This document shows, in pieces, positions 49,400 to 61,925 of a stretch of DNA of 64,000 nt. A program made the position numbers and the translations under genes. Position 1 is the first letter of the stretch, and the number at the start of each line of letters is the position of its first letter. The notes under the pieces were generated by a model, which was given only the letters and a program-made list of their open reading frames with translations, was not told the origin of the DNA and did not search any database. The stretch spans positions 14,661,277 to 14,725,276 of the forward strand of contig CM060105.1 in the NCBI GenBank assembly GCA_030522415.1. The letters are read 5' to 3'. Source of the DNA: Channallabes apus. Lineage: Eukaryota; Chordata; Actinopteri; Siluriformes; Clariidae.

Positions 49400-50475
49400 A
49401 AAATCACATGCTAACATTTCATTTGATTTTCATTTAGCTTTCATAATGTAGTGTACAGTTAATTTCCCATGATCCCAGATCCATTCAGTCCTGGAATATG
49501 GTGTCCATTCATTCATTCATTCATTCATCTTCTATACCGCTTTATCCTGTATTTAGGGTCGCGGGGAGCCTGTCCTGGAGCCTATCCCAGGAGACTCAGG
49601 GCACGAGGCAGGGTACACCCTGGACAGCGTGCCAATCCATTGCAGAGCACATACACACACACTCATTCACACACTATGGTCAATTTGGGAACGCCAATTA
49701 GGCTAATCTGCATGTCTTTGGACTGTGGGAGGAAACCGGAGTACCCGGAGGAAACCCACCAAGCACGGGGAGAACATGCAAACTCCATGCACACAGAGAC
49801 GGGAATCGAGCCTGGCTGGGAATCGAACCCGGACCCTGGAGGTGCATGGCGACAGTGCTAACCACTACACCACCGTGCCGCATATGGTGTCCATATATGT
49901 TATAACCTGGACATTCAGTACATTCAGGTCATCAGCTGACTTCATTTTATTGCCACATAACGTTGCTGAGTCTAGACCTGAGCGACTAAAGCAACCCCAG
50001 ATCATAACACTGTCTCCAGAGGCTTGTAGAGTGGACACTATGCATGATGGGGGCATCACTTACCCTGAGGCACCCATCGCTCTAGGATAGGCTAATAATC
50101 CTCATCGGACCACATGACCTTTTTCCATTGCTCCAAAGACCAATCTTTATGATTCCTTGAAGAATTAAGTCTTTTTCTGATGAGAAAAACTAACAAGAGT
50201 CTCAGTACAGTAACTAAGTGGTTTTCTTATGGCCACACACATTGCTCAGATTTCTAATGGTGAATTTTCATGATGCAACTCCACCAAGCTTTTACGTGAT
50301 CCCTTAAACGATCACAGTTATTCATGATTTCTTTCTTCCATTAACCTAACAGGTAAACAGCACTATCCTTCCAGATTTTAATAATGTGTTGGAAAGTTCT
50401 CAACCCAATTCCAGTCACTTCAGTATATCATCAGTTGATTTCTTTGACTGATGTAGGCCAATCATTCTTACCCTG
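49400..50475 (-). mobile_element. Antisense Tc1-type relic interrupted by a young SINE
   Basis: The piece to the right of the SINE (ATAACCTGGACATTCAGTAC to about 50060) matches 20165-20320 closely and reads VQ/LQASGDSVMIWGCFSRSG on the minus strand. The piece on the left (TTCAGTCCTGGAATATG) continues the same alignment (compare 20125-20145). The remainder to 50475 is a frame-broken tail. Confidence 0.7.
49509..49881 (-). mobile_element. Young tRNA-derived SINE (subfamily B)
   Basis: Full copy in minus orientation. A perfect 13-bp target-site duplication (ATATGGTGTCCAT) lies at 49496-49508 and 49882-49894. It contains CTGTATTTAGGG and GAGGCAGGGTAC, plus a small extra block (GCCTGTCCTGGAGCC) near the tail. 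Confidence 0.93.
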
Positions 50476-51780
50476 TATGAAACTGGGAATACATTTTTTT
50501 TTACTTATGGATCTACTGTATGTCGATATTAAGCATAGACACAATCTATGATTTTAAGAAATGGCTGTGGATGTATCATATATCAAATTATTGCAAGGTT
50601 GCAAGGCCACGTGTCCACAAACGTGAGCATTGTCCTGAGCCATGCTCTTCAAAGCTTCCTTGACCAATAACATTTGGGATAAAGTGTTTAAAGCAATCGG
50701 AAAAAAAAGAAGAAGAAAAAAACTGTAACATATTGACATTCCCATTTACCTAAGCGGCTGCTATCGCCACGCTTGATCTTTAGATGCAGTAATAACTAGC
50801 AAAAGCAATCAGCACCACCGGATTAACAACATTCCTGCCATACTAGTAAAGTTCTGAAGCTAAAAGGAGGGATAAGCCAGCATTTTTCTCCATCAATCCG
50901 CTTAAGTGTTTAACTGTTTCAGACATGCCAAGGAGAGAAACGTGACTCTGACCTGACTCAGTCTCATTCAAGGTCGTCTATCTCAGCTCTAAACAGGAAA
51001 CCCTTTTCTTTATTCTGATATAATGTGCTGCTAATGTCACCAGCAGCTGGCAGGAAGACATTTCAGAAAGGATGTCCTTCATAATGTTTACTGAACAAAA
51101 TGACATCCTTATACCCTTACAGAGGGTTGAAATTTTGTTAGCTGGGTTTGTAGTTCGTCTTAAACCAATAAAGAGACTGCCCAAAGGTTGGTGCAAACAA
51201 CAAAGACCTTTTACACAGTAGCTCCTGAAAAGGCTTTCTTACATAACAGAGAATGTTTATGGGTGAGGACCACCGTGGCTGGAGATTGGTTCTATACCCC
51301 AGTGTGCACACTCAAACCCTTCTCCAGATGTCACAGATTGTCATCTGACCTTAACCGATCAGAGATATCAATGCTGAAATTGCCATCCTTCAGGACCGTT
51401 CTTGACTGAGTGAATAATTGCGTTAAAGATAAGAAAGTGCCTTAAACCTCCTAGACGCTAGAGGTTAAATAAATATTGCCGCAGAGGTGCTCAGAACAGC
51501 ATCTGTAATAAATTAAATAAATTAAATAAATTCCCTTGTGCACCAAGTGCTAAGTCAGATTAATAGGGTTGTGGATTCTGTTAAATGATCCGTGTTTAAT
51601 AGACCAGACCACCCAGGAGCAGGCAGAAACTGCAAGATGTTTAACACATTTGTTGGCTTCTTGATCAGAGTTTGATAGTGAAGCTCTCGAGAATCAAATA
51701 GAAGAAACGTATAAGAACTTGCTTGTGTTTACTTGCATTAAACACTTGCTTATTTTACCAAAAACTCGAAATGAACTTTA
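50476..51780. other. Intergenic, no gene seen
   Basis: Short open frames have no recognised domain. An AAATT-rich run lies at about 51508-51532. Confidence 0.4.
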
Positions 51781-51785
51781 TTTGA

Positions 51786-52083
51786 TATGACATGACATGA
51801 CATGACATGAGATATGATATATGACATGACATGACATGAGATATGATATATGACATGACATGACATGAGATATGATATATGACATGACATGACATGAGAT
51901 ATGATATATGACATGACATGAGATATGATATATGACATGACATGAGATATGATATATGACATGACATGACATGAGATATGATATATGACATGACATGAGA
52001 TATGATATATGACATGACATGACATGAGATATGATATATGACATGACATGACATATGATATATGACATGACATGACATGATAA
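51786..52083. repeat. ATGAC-based minisatellite with 29- and 24-bp units
   Basis: The array consists of a GAGATATGATATAT core followed by two or three ATGAC/CATGA pentamers. Core starts at 51809, 51838, 51867, 51896, 51920, 51944, 51973, 51997 and 52026, with a variant at about 52050, so spacings are 29 or 24 bp. Long open frames (Ser-Cys-His-Val-Met...) in several minus-strand frames come from the repeat and are not genes. Confidence 0.96.
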
Positions 52084-52744
52084 TGTCACATTCCAATGCT
52101 TCACTGACGTTTCATTATAGGAATGTACTGTAAAATTTTATTCTTCCAATACTACAGCAGGTTGCCAAAATGATTTTTTTTTTATGTCAACGAGCTACGT
52201 TTTTTTTTTTTATCATGTGAAACATCATGACTTTTTATTATAGCAGGTACAATAATTTCCTTGCCAACCCCCAAACGTGGAGGTGCGAGGCGACCACTAA
52301 GCCACCATGTCACCTACAGTAGAATAGTTTCTAATAAAAACCTGTTTCATGCCATGGATGGAAGACAAATAATAGAAACTTTTTTTTAAATGTAGACCCC
52401 TGACACCACAATTTTTTTTCTCCCTCCACTTAAATCTGATGTACTTCACCAAGCCTGACTCCTAGACTAAATCAACTGTACCAAACCTGAAAATAAGACC
52501 TACAGTGAAGACCGTGACCTGCACTGAGCCATAATGACTCTATTACACTGCGTGTTGCACCTCTCGCCAGCTGAGATGTTAATTCATGTCTGACAGGTTC
52601 AGAGTCAATTCTGCAAAGAGGTGTGTAGAATCTATTACTGTTATTTATTTTTTTTAATTTTTTTTATGATGATGATTTTATTTATTAAGAGGAAAAAGCT
52701 GGCCTTGCCCTTCTCTCTAAGTCATGAATAAATGTGATTTTTGG
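52084..52744. other. Intergenic, no gene seen
   Basis: T-runs and a small SINE head fragment (GGAGGTGCGAGGCGACC, about 52278-52295). Confidence 0.4.
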
Positions 52745-53204
52745 AAATCTGAGTTTCCTGCCAGACCTTTTGAATCAAGAAATTACTTAAACAGTCTGAC
52801 AAAGTGAGGCACACTAAAAGATCTCCAACAGCAACATGACCGAAAGAAATTTCAAGAATTAATGGGAAACAATGTCGCTATTTCTAATGATTTGGGATTT
52901 CAGCAAATAAAAATGCGTGCCATTATACACAATTAGAGAAAACTTGGAACGGTGGTGAACCATCCCAGGAGTGGCTGTCCTCCCAAAATGTCTCCAGTAG
53001 CACAACAACAACCAGGCAGGCAGGACCAGGCAGATTTGGACAGCTTTATTCCCTTAATAAATAAAATCATCATTTAAAAACATCCATTTTGTATTTATTC
53101 GGGTTATCTTTGTGTAAAATTTAAGATTTTAATCATTTAATTGTGACAAATATGCAAAAATATTACAAATCAAGGAAGGGGGCAAATACTTTTTCACTGC
53201 ACTG
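52745..53204 (+). mobile_element. Internally deleted relative of the 38.7-kb Tc1 element
   Basis: TCAAGAAATTACTTAAACAG, AGATCTCCAACAGCAACATG, GAACGGTGGTGAACCATCCC and AGGAGTGGCTGTCC parallel 39027-39290 of the Tc1 element. TGTGACAAATATGCAAAAAT and AAGGGGGCAAATACTTTTTC parallel its right terminal repeat (40275-40337). The catalytic part and the left terminal repeat are missing. Confidence 0.75.
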
Positions 53205-53385
53205 TGTGCATTAGTAGTTCAGTATTACCTCGAACACAGCAGAATATTCTTACTCTAGGGTTCCTGCAATGAGGCACAACGAGTTTGTGGGTCAGTTTCT
53301 TAATTTTTAAAACTTCGTTACAAATGATGGAGATGATGCTGAGGTCGTTTAGACAAAGGCAATGGTAATGCCTCAGATTTACCCT

Positions 53386-53389
<4 letters not shown>

Positions 53390-53422
<33 letters not shown>

Positions 53423-53509
53423 TTATGAGAAAGAAGTGTTGAACACATCATAGGAATTCCGGTTTTCATTTCCTTTTTATAGATATATATGGAATATATA
53501 TACTGTGTG

Positions 53510-53545
<36 letters not shown>
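53390..53545. repeat. (CA)n and (TA)n microsatellites
   Basis: A CA run at about 53391-53420 and a TA run at about 53514-53546, with non-repeat sequence between. Confidence 0.93.
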
Positions 53546-53548
<3 letters not shown>

Positions 53549-53989
53549 CTCAAAACAAGTCATTCACACAGTGCGTCATAATTACGGAACAGATTCTCCT
53601 GGCCACATGTCTGGAAACGTGTCACCATGGAGACTGCAGGCGATGCGCGATCGATCCCACTGTGATAAATGAAAGCATCAACATGAGAATCAGCATGAAG
53701 CACCAAATTACATATAAAGTGCTCCACCTTCTCCACCAACTCCATTTAACACTAAAACTGTGTGCGCCTCATCGTGTGACATTTTATTTTTCTGTTCAGT
53801 CTCAACGTCGCGGCGCTGATGCGAAAGATTGATTCATAATGAGCAGTAAGTCAGACAGTGATCAGTCGCACTGATGCAGACGAGTGATGAACGAGACCCT
53901 CAGGTGTAAACCATCACTCCTACATCAACACACTCATACATATACTGACTCATTTAACAGCTCTAGGTAATAATTTAATGGCGTGTGAT

Positions 53990-54190
53990 TGAGCTTCATG
54001 TGTTAGTGATTAGAAGAGTGCCTGAGAGCCACAATCTGTCTGCTTCAGAATAACAAAAGCTCAGCTCCGGGTTGTAATTGGATTATTTTCAGATCTGATG
54101 GAAGACTGAATAGAAATGAGATATAGGCAGGTGAGAGCTTTAGTGTGCTGCTCAAGCTTAAACCTCAATCTGCTGTATAATGAGACAGGT
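53990..54190. other. Possible conserved non-coding element
   Basis: The stretch lacks recognised repeats in a repeat-rich region and is dense in homeodomain- and SOX/TCF-like words (TGTAATTGGATTA, AACAAAAG). It has no coding capacity. The call rests only on texture. Confidence 0.25.
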
Positions 54191-55159
54191 ATCATAAATG
54201 CGTATCTCCATAGTCCTCGTCCTCTCATGATCACATGCTGTTAAGAGATTTGAACTGTTCTGCGTGTTTGTTAAAAAATAAATAAAAAACTTAGGTCAAT
54301 TACTAAAAATAATTGTTACACACAAGCAGGATGCATGATCGGATGATGTGTGTAGTGCAGCAGGTGATAGTAGTGTGTCTCTCCACCATAAAACCTAAAG
54401 CCTGAGATATTCCTGTTGTTAAACCATGTGTTTACACAGTACAGCCGTACCTCAGCATACACATCTAATCCGTTCCAGAGGTGAAGTCTTAAGGCGGAAT
54501 TCCGTATTGCGAAACACATTTTCCAGTGGAATACAGATAATCCGTTTCAGCCACCCACAAATATTTCCAATACTACTGTATAATTATATTTTTGCATTGA
54601 AAACAATAAAAACATTTAGGAAAGACATGTAAATGAAGTAAATTATGAAATAAATTAAACATTAAACCTCACTTAACCTTAATTTGTGATTCCTATAGGC
54701 ATCGGCTGCTAAACTAAACTGGAAGCGTCGCCTTTTTCTTCTTGCTATCATTCTTGATAACATTCTCAGTTTTGATCAGCTCGCGCAACTTAGCCAGGGT
54801 TCTATTTATAAGGCGAAAATTCACCAGGATTCCAGTAGGGGGCACACTGGAGTGTCCCACAGATTTGCCGACACTTGAGCGAGTTTAGTTTATGGGTGAT
54901 GCTAGTACCCATCACCCGCCAATTGTCTTTACATGCCTTTTTATCACTGCGCATCAGGAAAGACTTTCCACCATTTTTGACTGTTTACATGCATACTTTA
55001 AATTCTGAGGACGTGAACAAGCTATGCACTAAATGAACACAGGATGGTTGAGAGGCAGCCATAACGCACGCAAATTTCCAGTCTAAGATGCAACTGGAAT
55101 ATGTTAGAGTTAAAGATGTAAAAATAAACAACATGGTCATTCAGAAAGGTATTTTTGTG
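54191..55159. other. Intergenic, no gene seen
   Basis: No recognised exon. Some AATAAA-rich sequence lies at 54270-54290 and there are small repeat-like words (CCTCAGCATACACATC). Confidence 0.35.
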
Positions 55160-55400
55160 GAGCACAATGGCGGACTGGTTAGCACAGTTGTGTCACACGT
55201 TCAGGGTTGATGGTTCGATTCTCACCTTTGCTCTGTTGGTCTGGAGTTTGTGTGTTCTCCCAGTGCTTGCTGGGTTTACTCTGGGTACTCTGATTCCCTC
55301 CCTATGATGGGTTGGCACACCATCCAATGTGTCCTAAGTTCCCTAGGATGGGCGCCAGATCCCCTAACAAACCTACATAAGCGGTACAGATAACGGATGG
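55160..55400 (+). mobile_element. Old tRNA-derived SINE
   Basis: Diverged plus-strand copy: GGACTGGTTAGCAC (A box), GATGGTTCGATTCTCACC (B box), TGTGTGTTCTCCCAGTGC, then a shortened body and AAGCGGTACAGATAACGG. Confidence 0.75.
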
Positions 55401-55829
55401 ATTGATGTAAAATGCAAATATCTTGTCTAAACATCACTATTATTTAATTTTACCCCAAAATGGTGTTTGGTGATGGTGTTTACCCAAATTCTTTTCAACA
55501 GCCACCTGACATCAGCAGGTGAAAGTAAGTCTCGATGCGACACCGCTGTTCAGTCACCGACTGCTCTACAGCAGAGAGAGACAGAAGCTGCTATTTACAT
55601 GAACACTAATGATCTCAGACAGTCTGATCAGGATGAGGAGGGGTGTGTAAACCTATGCTCATCTGTTTAAACACTTGTGTCTCTCTTGTTGGAATAAATA
55701 AATATGTCGTTTCTGAGAACCACGTGAGGGGAGAATTAGGTGGTGTGACGGGTTTCCAGGGGGTGGGGGGGGGGCAGCATTAATGTTCTTGATGAGCTGC
55801 TGATGTCCTCCTGCACTCTCCGTCTGCAG

Positions 55830-55965
55830 CAGTGATGTGCACTTAATTGGAAAGCTCGCTTAGAGATGGCTGCTTAATTAGGAAGGACAGCAGAAATGCA
55901 AATATCGACCGAATGACACCCAGCGGGACCATTGAGGTCGTCTCGAATTAAGCGAATTGCCTAAA
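55830..55965. other. Possible conserved non-coding element with octamer motif
   Basis: Contains TTAATTGG, TTAATTA (55874-55880), a perfect octamer ATGCAAAT (55896-55903) and GAATTAAGCGAATTG within 130 bases of non-repetitive DNA. The cluster of homeodomain and POU words suggests an enhancer; conservation was not tested. Confidence 0.3.
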
Positions 55966-56204
55966 AACAAATAAATAAATAATATTCTTGTTCTTCTTTG
56001 TTGCATGTCAGTCTCTATACGTTAGAATATCTAATCAGAATCATTACAGCTGTGAAAAGCTCACATAGAAAATGTATTACTCTAAAGTGCAACATGCAGC
56101 TGTTGCTCATAGCATCACTTTGTACTTCAAACTATTTTTCTTCTCAAAAGACTTGCAATGCTGATATCTACCACTAGAGGCACAAACCAGAGCACTCGCT
56201 CACT

Positions 56205-56580
56205 TATTCACTCATCGTCTAAACTGCTTATCCTGTACAGGGTCACAGGGGGCCTGAAGCTCATCCCAGGGGACTCCGGGCATGAAGCGGGGTACACCCT
56301 GGATGGGGTGCCAATGCATCACAAGCACACACACACACACACACACACTTCAGGCAATTTGGGAATGCTAACTAACCTAATCTGCATGTTTTTGGACTGT
56401 AGGAAGAAACCCAGGGCGAGACTCGAACCCTCGACCCGCATGCTTCCGTCCAAAGTTGCTTACAGATGAGATAAAAATCCAATCCATGTCCACACCCGAG
56501 CAGTTCAGGGTTAAAGGCCTTGCTCAGGGGCTCAGGGTGGGTTTGTATCCATAACCTTCTGTTCGCAGGAAACAAACCTT
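56205..56580 (-). mobile_element. Old SINE copies of two families
   Basis: 56205-56440 keeps CTGCTTATCCTGTACAGGG, GCGGGGTACACCCTGG and CTAATCTGCATGTTTTTGG from the AATG-tail family. 56450-56580 keeps GAGCAGTTCAGGGTTAAAGG and CCTTGCTCAGGGGC from the second tRNA-SINE family. Confidence 0.65.
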
Positions 56581-57184
56581 AGCACAGCACATCTGACAGC
56601 GTTCTTCTCACAGGATAATAATGGAATGGATTCTCTTCTGTAGCTCAGATCACAGACGCTCACATCATCAATTACTGCGGATGAGGATTCAGTGAAATTT
56701 GGCGCTGCTTCAAGTGGTGAGTGAAGCCAATATATATAACTATCATCTACTATAATGATGTCTCCTATGTGTGTGTGTGTGTGTGTGTGTCCTTCTGCCT
56801 GACAACCTCATTTCTCGGAAACGAACATCGCAAATATTCGGGAAAGGAGGAAGCAGACATCACAGACGAGTGAGAGAGGCAGAGAGATAAAGAGGGAGAT
56901 AGATATCGGTAGACAGAGGAGGAAGAGAATCAGAGAGAAAGAGCAAAATAGATTCAGTGAAAGAGAGAGACGGAGAGTGTTCACATACGGAGCAACAGCA
57001 TCACGTATTCACAATCTCATACACAATCCCAGTTCTCCCTCCTGCCCCACTGTGACAAACTGCTCCTCGTGTTAGGGGAAAGGAACGAGAGCTATGTTCT
57101 AGCAGGACAGAACGTATCCGCCTCTTACAACCTGAGAGACTGTGAGTAACAGACGAAAACACAAACATCTCTGAATGACTCACA

Positions 57185-57425
57185 CATTCATCTTCTATAC
57201 CACTTATCCTGTGTACAGAGTCACGGGGCCCTGGATCCTATACCAAGAGACTTAGGGCATGAGGCATGTGCCAGTGCTTTGTAATGCACACATGAATCTG
57301 CATGTCTTTGGACTGTGGGAGGAAACCGGAGTACTCAGGGAAAACACACCAACGCATGATGTGGGATTCGAACCTTCGACCCTGAATGCACGAAGTTACA
57401 ATGCTAACTGTGATGCCACAGTGCA
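57185..57425 (-). mobile_element. Old SINE
   Basis: Minus orientation: TTCATCTTCTATACCACTTA, GCATGTCTTTGGACTGTGGG and a degenerate head (GATTCGAACCTTCGACCCTG). The middle part is deleted. Confidence 0.7.
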
Positions 57426-57483
57426 TTATTCTGACTTTTAATACTTATTTCATTGTATTTTTGTTGTTGTCATTGCTGTCGTA

Positions 57484-57509
57484 TTATTATAATTATTATT
57501 ATTATTATA

Positions 57510-57546
<37 letters not shown>
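57484..57546. repeat. (ATT)n microsatellite
   Basis: About 20 ATT/TTA units with two interruptions. Confidence 0.95.
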
Positions 57547-57547
<1 letters not shown>

Positions 57548-57896
57548 GGATACCAATCTGTAAATGTTTGTATTGTAATGTTCTATATTTAATAACAGTT
57601 CTGCTCTTATGCAATTCATTAGCAATACTATTTTACACATGTGGTCAGAGAGAGAGAGAAAGAGGACCTGGGAAAGAGAGAGAGATCGGACAAATCACAT
57701 CAGACGACTTAAAATGAGAAGCAACTCGAATCCTATAGCCCCATTGCATCCTGGGACTTTGAGTCCAGCATTCGCACTCCAGCGTCTCCACTACGCCTGG
57801 GACGGATCTCTCGTTTATCCGGTCCTGAACATCACTGGATCTCAAGGTCAATACTAGGTCATCTTTTGTCACGTGATCACCCTGTGACTTCAGCAC

Positions 57897-57897
<1 letters not shown>

Positions 57898-57934
<37 letters not shown>
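57898..57934. repeat. (CA)n microsatellite
   Basis: A run of about 17 CA units. Further TG/CA runs lie at about 58551-58574, 58655-58678, 61501-61522 and 63545-63566. Confidence 0.95.
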
Positions 57935-57935
<1 letters not shown>

Positions 57936-58247
57936 CTTCTCAGTATGTTAATGAAAATACAGCAGCAACCAAGAAAATCGTAGATCTAAACAGATCTCTA
58001 CTATTCTGATGTCCAGTGCTTCAGTTGTCCTTAAAACGTCTACATCTCTGACCCACAGTGTGTTTGTGAAACAAGGAATCACACACAATTGTTTATTGGT
58101 TGTGTGGCTGTGATGCTGCCACTGTAGCACAACTGAGTCACGTACTATTTCAGCTTGATATCAGACCTTAGCTTTGTGCCTACACACAGGCTGTGTCCCA
58201 GTCTGTCTATCTGTCTGTCTGTTTATCTTAAACTGATCACATGCTTT

Positions 58248-58390
58248 CACACCAGGAAGCCCACTAAGCGTGGGGGAGAAGACGCAAACTCCATGCACAC
58301 GGATTGGAGACGAGATTCGAACCCCCGGCCCTGGAGGCGTGAGGCGACAACGTGCTGCCCACTACCACGACGTGCTGCCAAACCTGCCTC
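58248..58390 (-). mobile_element. Old SINE fragment
   Basis: Keeps CCAGGAAGCCCACTAAGCGTG, AAACTCCATGCACACGG and a degenerate head (GATTCGAACCCCCGGCCCTGG). The 3' half is missing. Confidence 0.65.
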
Positions 58391-58819
58391 CTTCCACACA
58401 ATAAATACCTGTTTACAAGCGTAGTGACAATGCGATGCGATGTTTGTTATTGTAGTTTATGTGCTTTGAGACGGAGCCGTGTTAGGATATAAACCCCAAC
58501 ATCACTAGTGACTTTTGGAATACACACCGAGAGTATAGTATAAAGAAAGGTGTGTGTGTGTGTGTGTGTGTGTGTCAGGTACAACAATGTTACCGAGTCT
58601 TTAAATCATCTCGGTGTCAATTTCAAGATGGACCTTTATCGATGGACAGTTATCTACACACACACACACACACACACATACAGATGAGGAAACATAAGCA
58701 TGTGTAGAATCCGACAGGTGGATCATGTGGACAGGGTGCCAATACTTTGTGCACGGATCAGAAGTGCTCCAAAAGCAAAACGCGCATGCGCAAAAAGGCG
58801 TAGCTGGCCCTGATAAACC

Positions 58820-58998
58820 TGCAGTTTCAGACAAAGGAGGAATAAATGTGTTTGTGTGCCCTCTAGTGGACACCTGATTCATTACAAGGTTTTCTCCCAG
58901 TGTTTTAAAGCTGCAGTTTCACTGTCCGAATAAATGTGTTTGTGTGCCCTCTAGTGGACACATGATTCATTACAAGTTTTTCCTCTCAGTGTATTAAA
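58820..58998. repeat. Tandem duplication of about 88-92 bp
   Basis: AATAAATGTGTTTGTGTGCC followed by CTCTAGTGGACAC and GATTCATTACAAG occurs at 58841 and again at 58929. A preceding TGCAGTTTCA word is duplicated at about 58820 and 58912. The two units are nearly identical. Confidence 0.9.
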
Positions 58999-61714
58999 CT
59001 TTATTGTAACTAAAAAGACCCAGAAGTTTTTGCTAACTGTAACACACTTTACTATGTCCTTCCCATTGACTTTACCTTTAAAACAAAGCATCACTCTGAA
59101 GTAAATTCTATATGTTTATAGTGAAATATTAGTGATGTCATTAGTGATGCTATTTGTGAAAGCTTCTTCACTCACTCACTTTTTTTTTTTTTTTTGCAGT
59201 ATCTTTCAACTTAATATCAATGAGGAAATCTAACACAGAAGTAGTGCAGACATTAGTGCATAATCTGGACCCAAAGTCCCAGAATGAAATGCTAAGTTAA
59301 GTAAGACAGCTAGGTAATGATTTGTGACATCACATGAGAGATGATTCTGATGAAGGTTAAAGCTCTGAAAGCTGATCTAACAAGACTGGAGCACCAAAGC
59401 ACCGCTGGAACACCAATTTTAGGGTTGAAATGAAGGAAGGACTCAAATCCCACTGCATTACGATGTGCGAGGAGATGCATGGCATTGTGGGTAATGAAGG
59501 AAACCTTTAACCGAAGAGTCAGACTGATAAAGAAGACTAAACAACAAAGGCAATTTCATTAAAAAAATTTTAAAAAATTATTTAAAAAAAAAAGGAAAAA
59601 TCTGGTCCTGCATCAAAGATCTCATGTTCATTAACAAGTTTAATGTTTAATTAAATCAATCAATCATTTATTTTCTTTAAAACCAACTTGGTGTTATTTC
59701 TTTGTAGAATTAAACTGCTGTTTATTTTTAAAAGAGCACTTTGTCATGCTTAAGGTCAAGGCTTACATGAATTTTAATCTAGTTTAGATCACACCTTGAA
59801 CAAGTTTCTTAATAAAAGGTTTTAGCAAGTTTAACAAAAATTAAAGGTCTGCTTGTCAGGTTTGTTTGTCTGCCTGAAAAAAAGTTGCTCAGCCCCACCC
59901 CTTTTGCTTTAAAGGGTGCCTATTATGGAAAAATCGCCTTTGGGTCACTTTGAGTCATTCAGAAGGTTTTCGAGTGTTCGTGTACACGCAAACAACATTT
60001 GTCTTTTAGACTTATTAGATTTCCCCCCAATGTGACCTCATATAGTGAAAGAAGAGCCCTCCCTCAGGTTTATATTCAGCTCTGCTGTTCTCTGGAGGGG
60101 CGGGGTCCTAATTTACATGAACAGTTAAATGGCACATTGGGAGGAGGAGCGAAAAGAAGTACATTTCAGCTGAAATGTTACGAATGAGTACTGTTCCGGG
60201 AGGATGTCTGTAAGTCGAATTTGTTCTTAAGTCTGACAGAGTGAGTCTTATATTATTTAGCACGAATAGAAAATGTAAAGCATACCAATCCACTTGACTA
60301 AATCCCTGTCCTCTTTCCCCACACACTGCCATCATGTGGCCAAAAAACTGCGCCCAAGGAGTACTTAATGTCAATGTTGTCTCTGCGCCTTTAAATCGAG
60401 AGGGGAATCCTAGACATCATTTTGACTCAGGGCTGTTTTCCACTGTATTGGACTGTGAACTCTGTTTTGTTGAGGATTTTAGGATGTTGTTGAGGAAATT
60501 ATAGATTATTCCCCATCGGGACAGCATTACAGGACAGACATTTTACATCCTTGTGCTGCCGTGATTGATTCATTGAAACTGGTGAGGCCGACTCATTTCT
60601 CCCTCACACACACACATACAATATACCGAACTTTAGACATTTCATACATTCACTTACACACACAAAATATCATGTATGATTGTAAATATTGGAATCTGGT
60701 GCACTGCAGTGTCTAATTTTTTGTACAACACACATGATCTACTTCCGTGATTTGTTCGCACCTATGAATGTTCGTAAAACTGCAATCCGTTCGTAACTGT
60801 GGAAATTCGCAACTTGAATGTTTGTATGTCAGGGACGACCTGTATATTTTAAACAGGGAAAGGAGGAGATATGACATTAGTGTAACAGTGCATGGGACAA
60901 AACACACTCTCAGGTAACTTTAACTATATGTGTTTTATTTAGTTTTTCACTCTGGATTTAACTATTTAACATAAACCAAAAAAAATTTTTTTTTTTAAAA
61001 GAACAGTAAAATTAAGAAATTTAAATTCCATCAGTAGTCGATGACGTATCAGTAAACAATTTCACTGGAGGAAGAAACAAAAATACAATGGATTATGGGT
61101 TAAATTAGATGCATTAATACGTAGCTGCATACAACTTTTATTCAGAGCATTAATAAGTCCGAATGCCGTGCTCTCTCGAGCTGCGGTGGGAAAAGATTCA
61201 AAAGTTCAGATTAATAAACTCCAGGTGAATCAATCAGTAAACAGGGCTCAAGTACACGTTCAGTGCGCCTCGTCATCCCTTTCAGAGTAACCGCTCACAG
61301 TTAAACGGTTTGTTTACGTTTAAATACAGTTATTTAACCGTAATGAAGATGAATTCAGGTCTCACTGACACGTGAAATGCGGAAAGTGAAGTGCATTCAG
61401 TACAGAACTGTTGGGGGGTTAATGAGGAATTAACACTTTCACTCGGGAAGATGTCAGCTGGGGAGCAGTAACCTCAGGCAAGAAAGGGAAGACAAAATCA
61501 CCACACACACACACACACACACAGACACAGAGAAACAAATGACACATAACAGGCATGTTCTAATCATTACAGCACAGCCTAATCTGTGTAACTCTCACAC
61601 TGACCGTCACGCGCCAAAAAACTGATCAAGGTTGGGTTAGAACAGAAATGAGCAGGAGTTCCTTTTACCATCGTCAAGCTGATTATTTTCCCAAAATCAC
61701 TGCAGGGGTTTAAT
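58999..61714. other. Intergenic, dispersed repeats, no gene seen
   Basis: At about 59890-60175 lies a copy of the repeat at 13255-13425 (AAAGGGTGCCTATTATGG, TTTCCCCCCAATGTGACC, TGTTCTCTGGAGGGGCGGGG). The remainder has A/T-runs and a CA run at 61501-61522 and no recognised exon. Confidence 0.45.
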
Positions 61715-61925
61715 ACATCACTCACCCACTACGCCGCTTATCCTATCCCAGAGGACTCGGGGCAGGAGGCAGGGGACACCTGGACACTACGGGCAATTTG
61801 GAACGCCGATTAGTCTACGATGCATGTTGGAGGAACCCTACCAAGGACTGGGAGAACATACAAACTCCATGCACACAGACTCTAGGAGGGACTAGAACCC
61901 TCGCCCCTTGAGGGTTACGCCCACT
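61715..61925 (-). mobile_element. Old SINE
   Basis: Short, deleted minus-strand copy: CGCCGCTTATCCTATCCCAG, CACTACGGGCAATTTGG, AACATACAAACTCCATGCAC. Confidence 0.7.

Noticed and set aside
51786..52083. CRISPR-like array
   Set aside because: There are no unique spacers; the unit is a simple minisatellite in vertebrate DNA.
51750..52104. Three overlapping minus-strand open frames of over 100 codons
   Set aside because: They arise from the ATGAC-based minisatellite, which lacks stop codons in several frames, and have no independent coding evidence.
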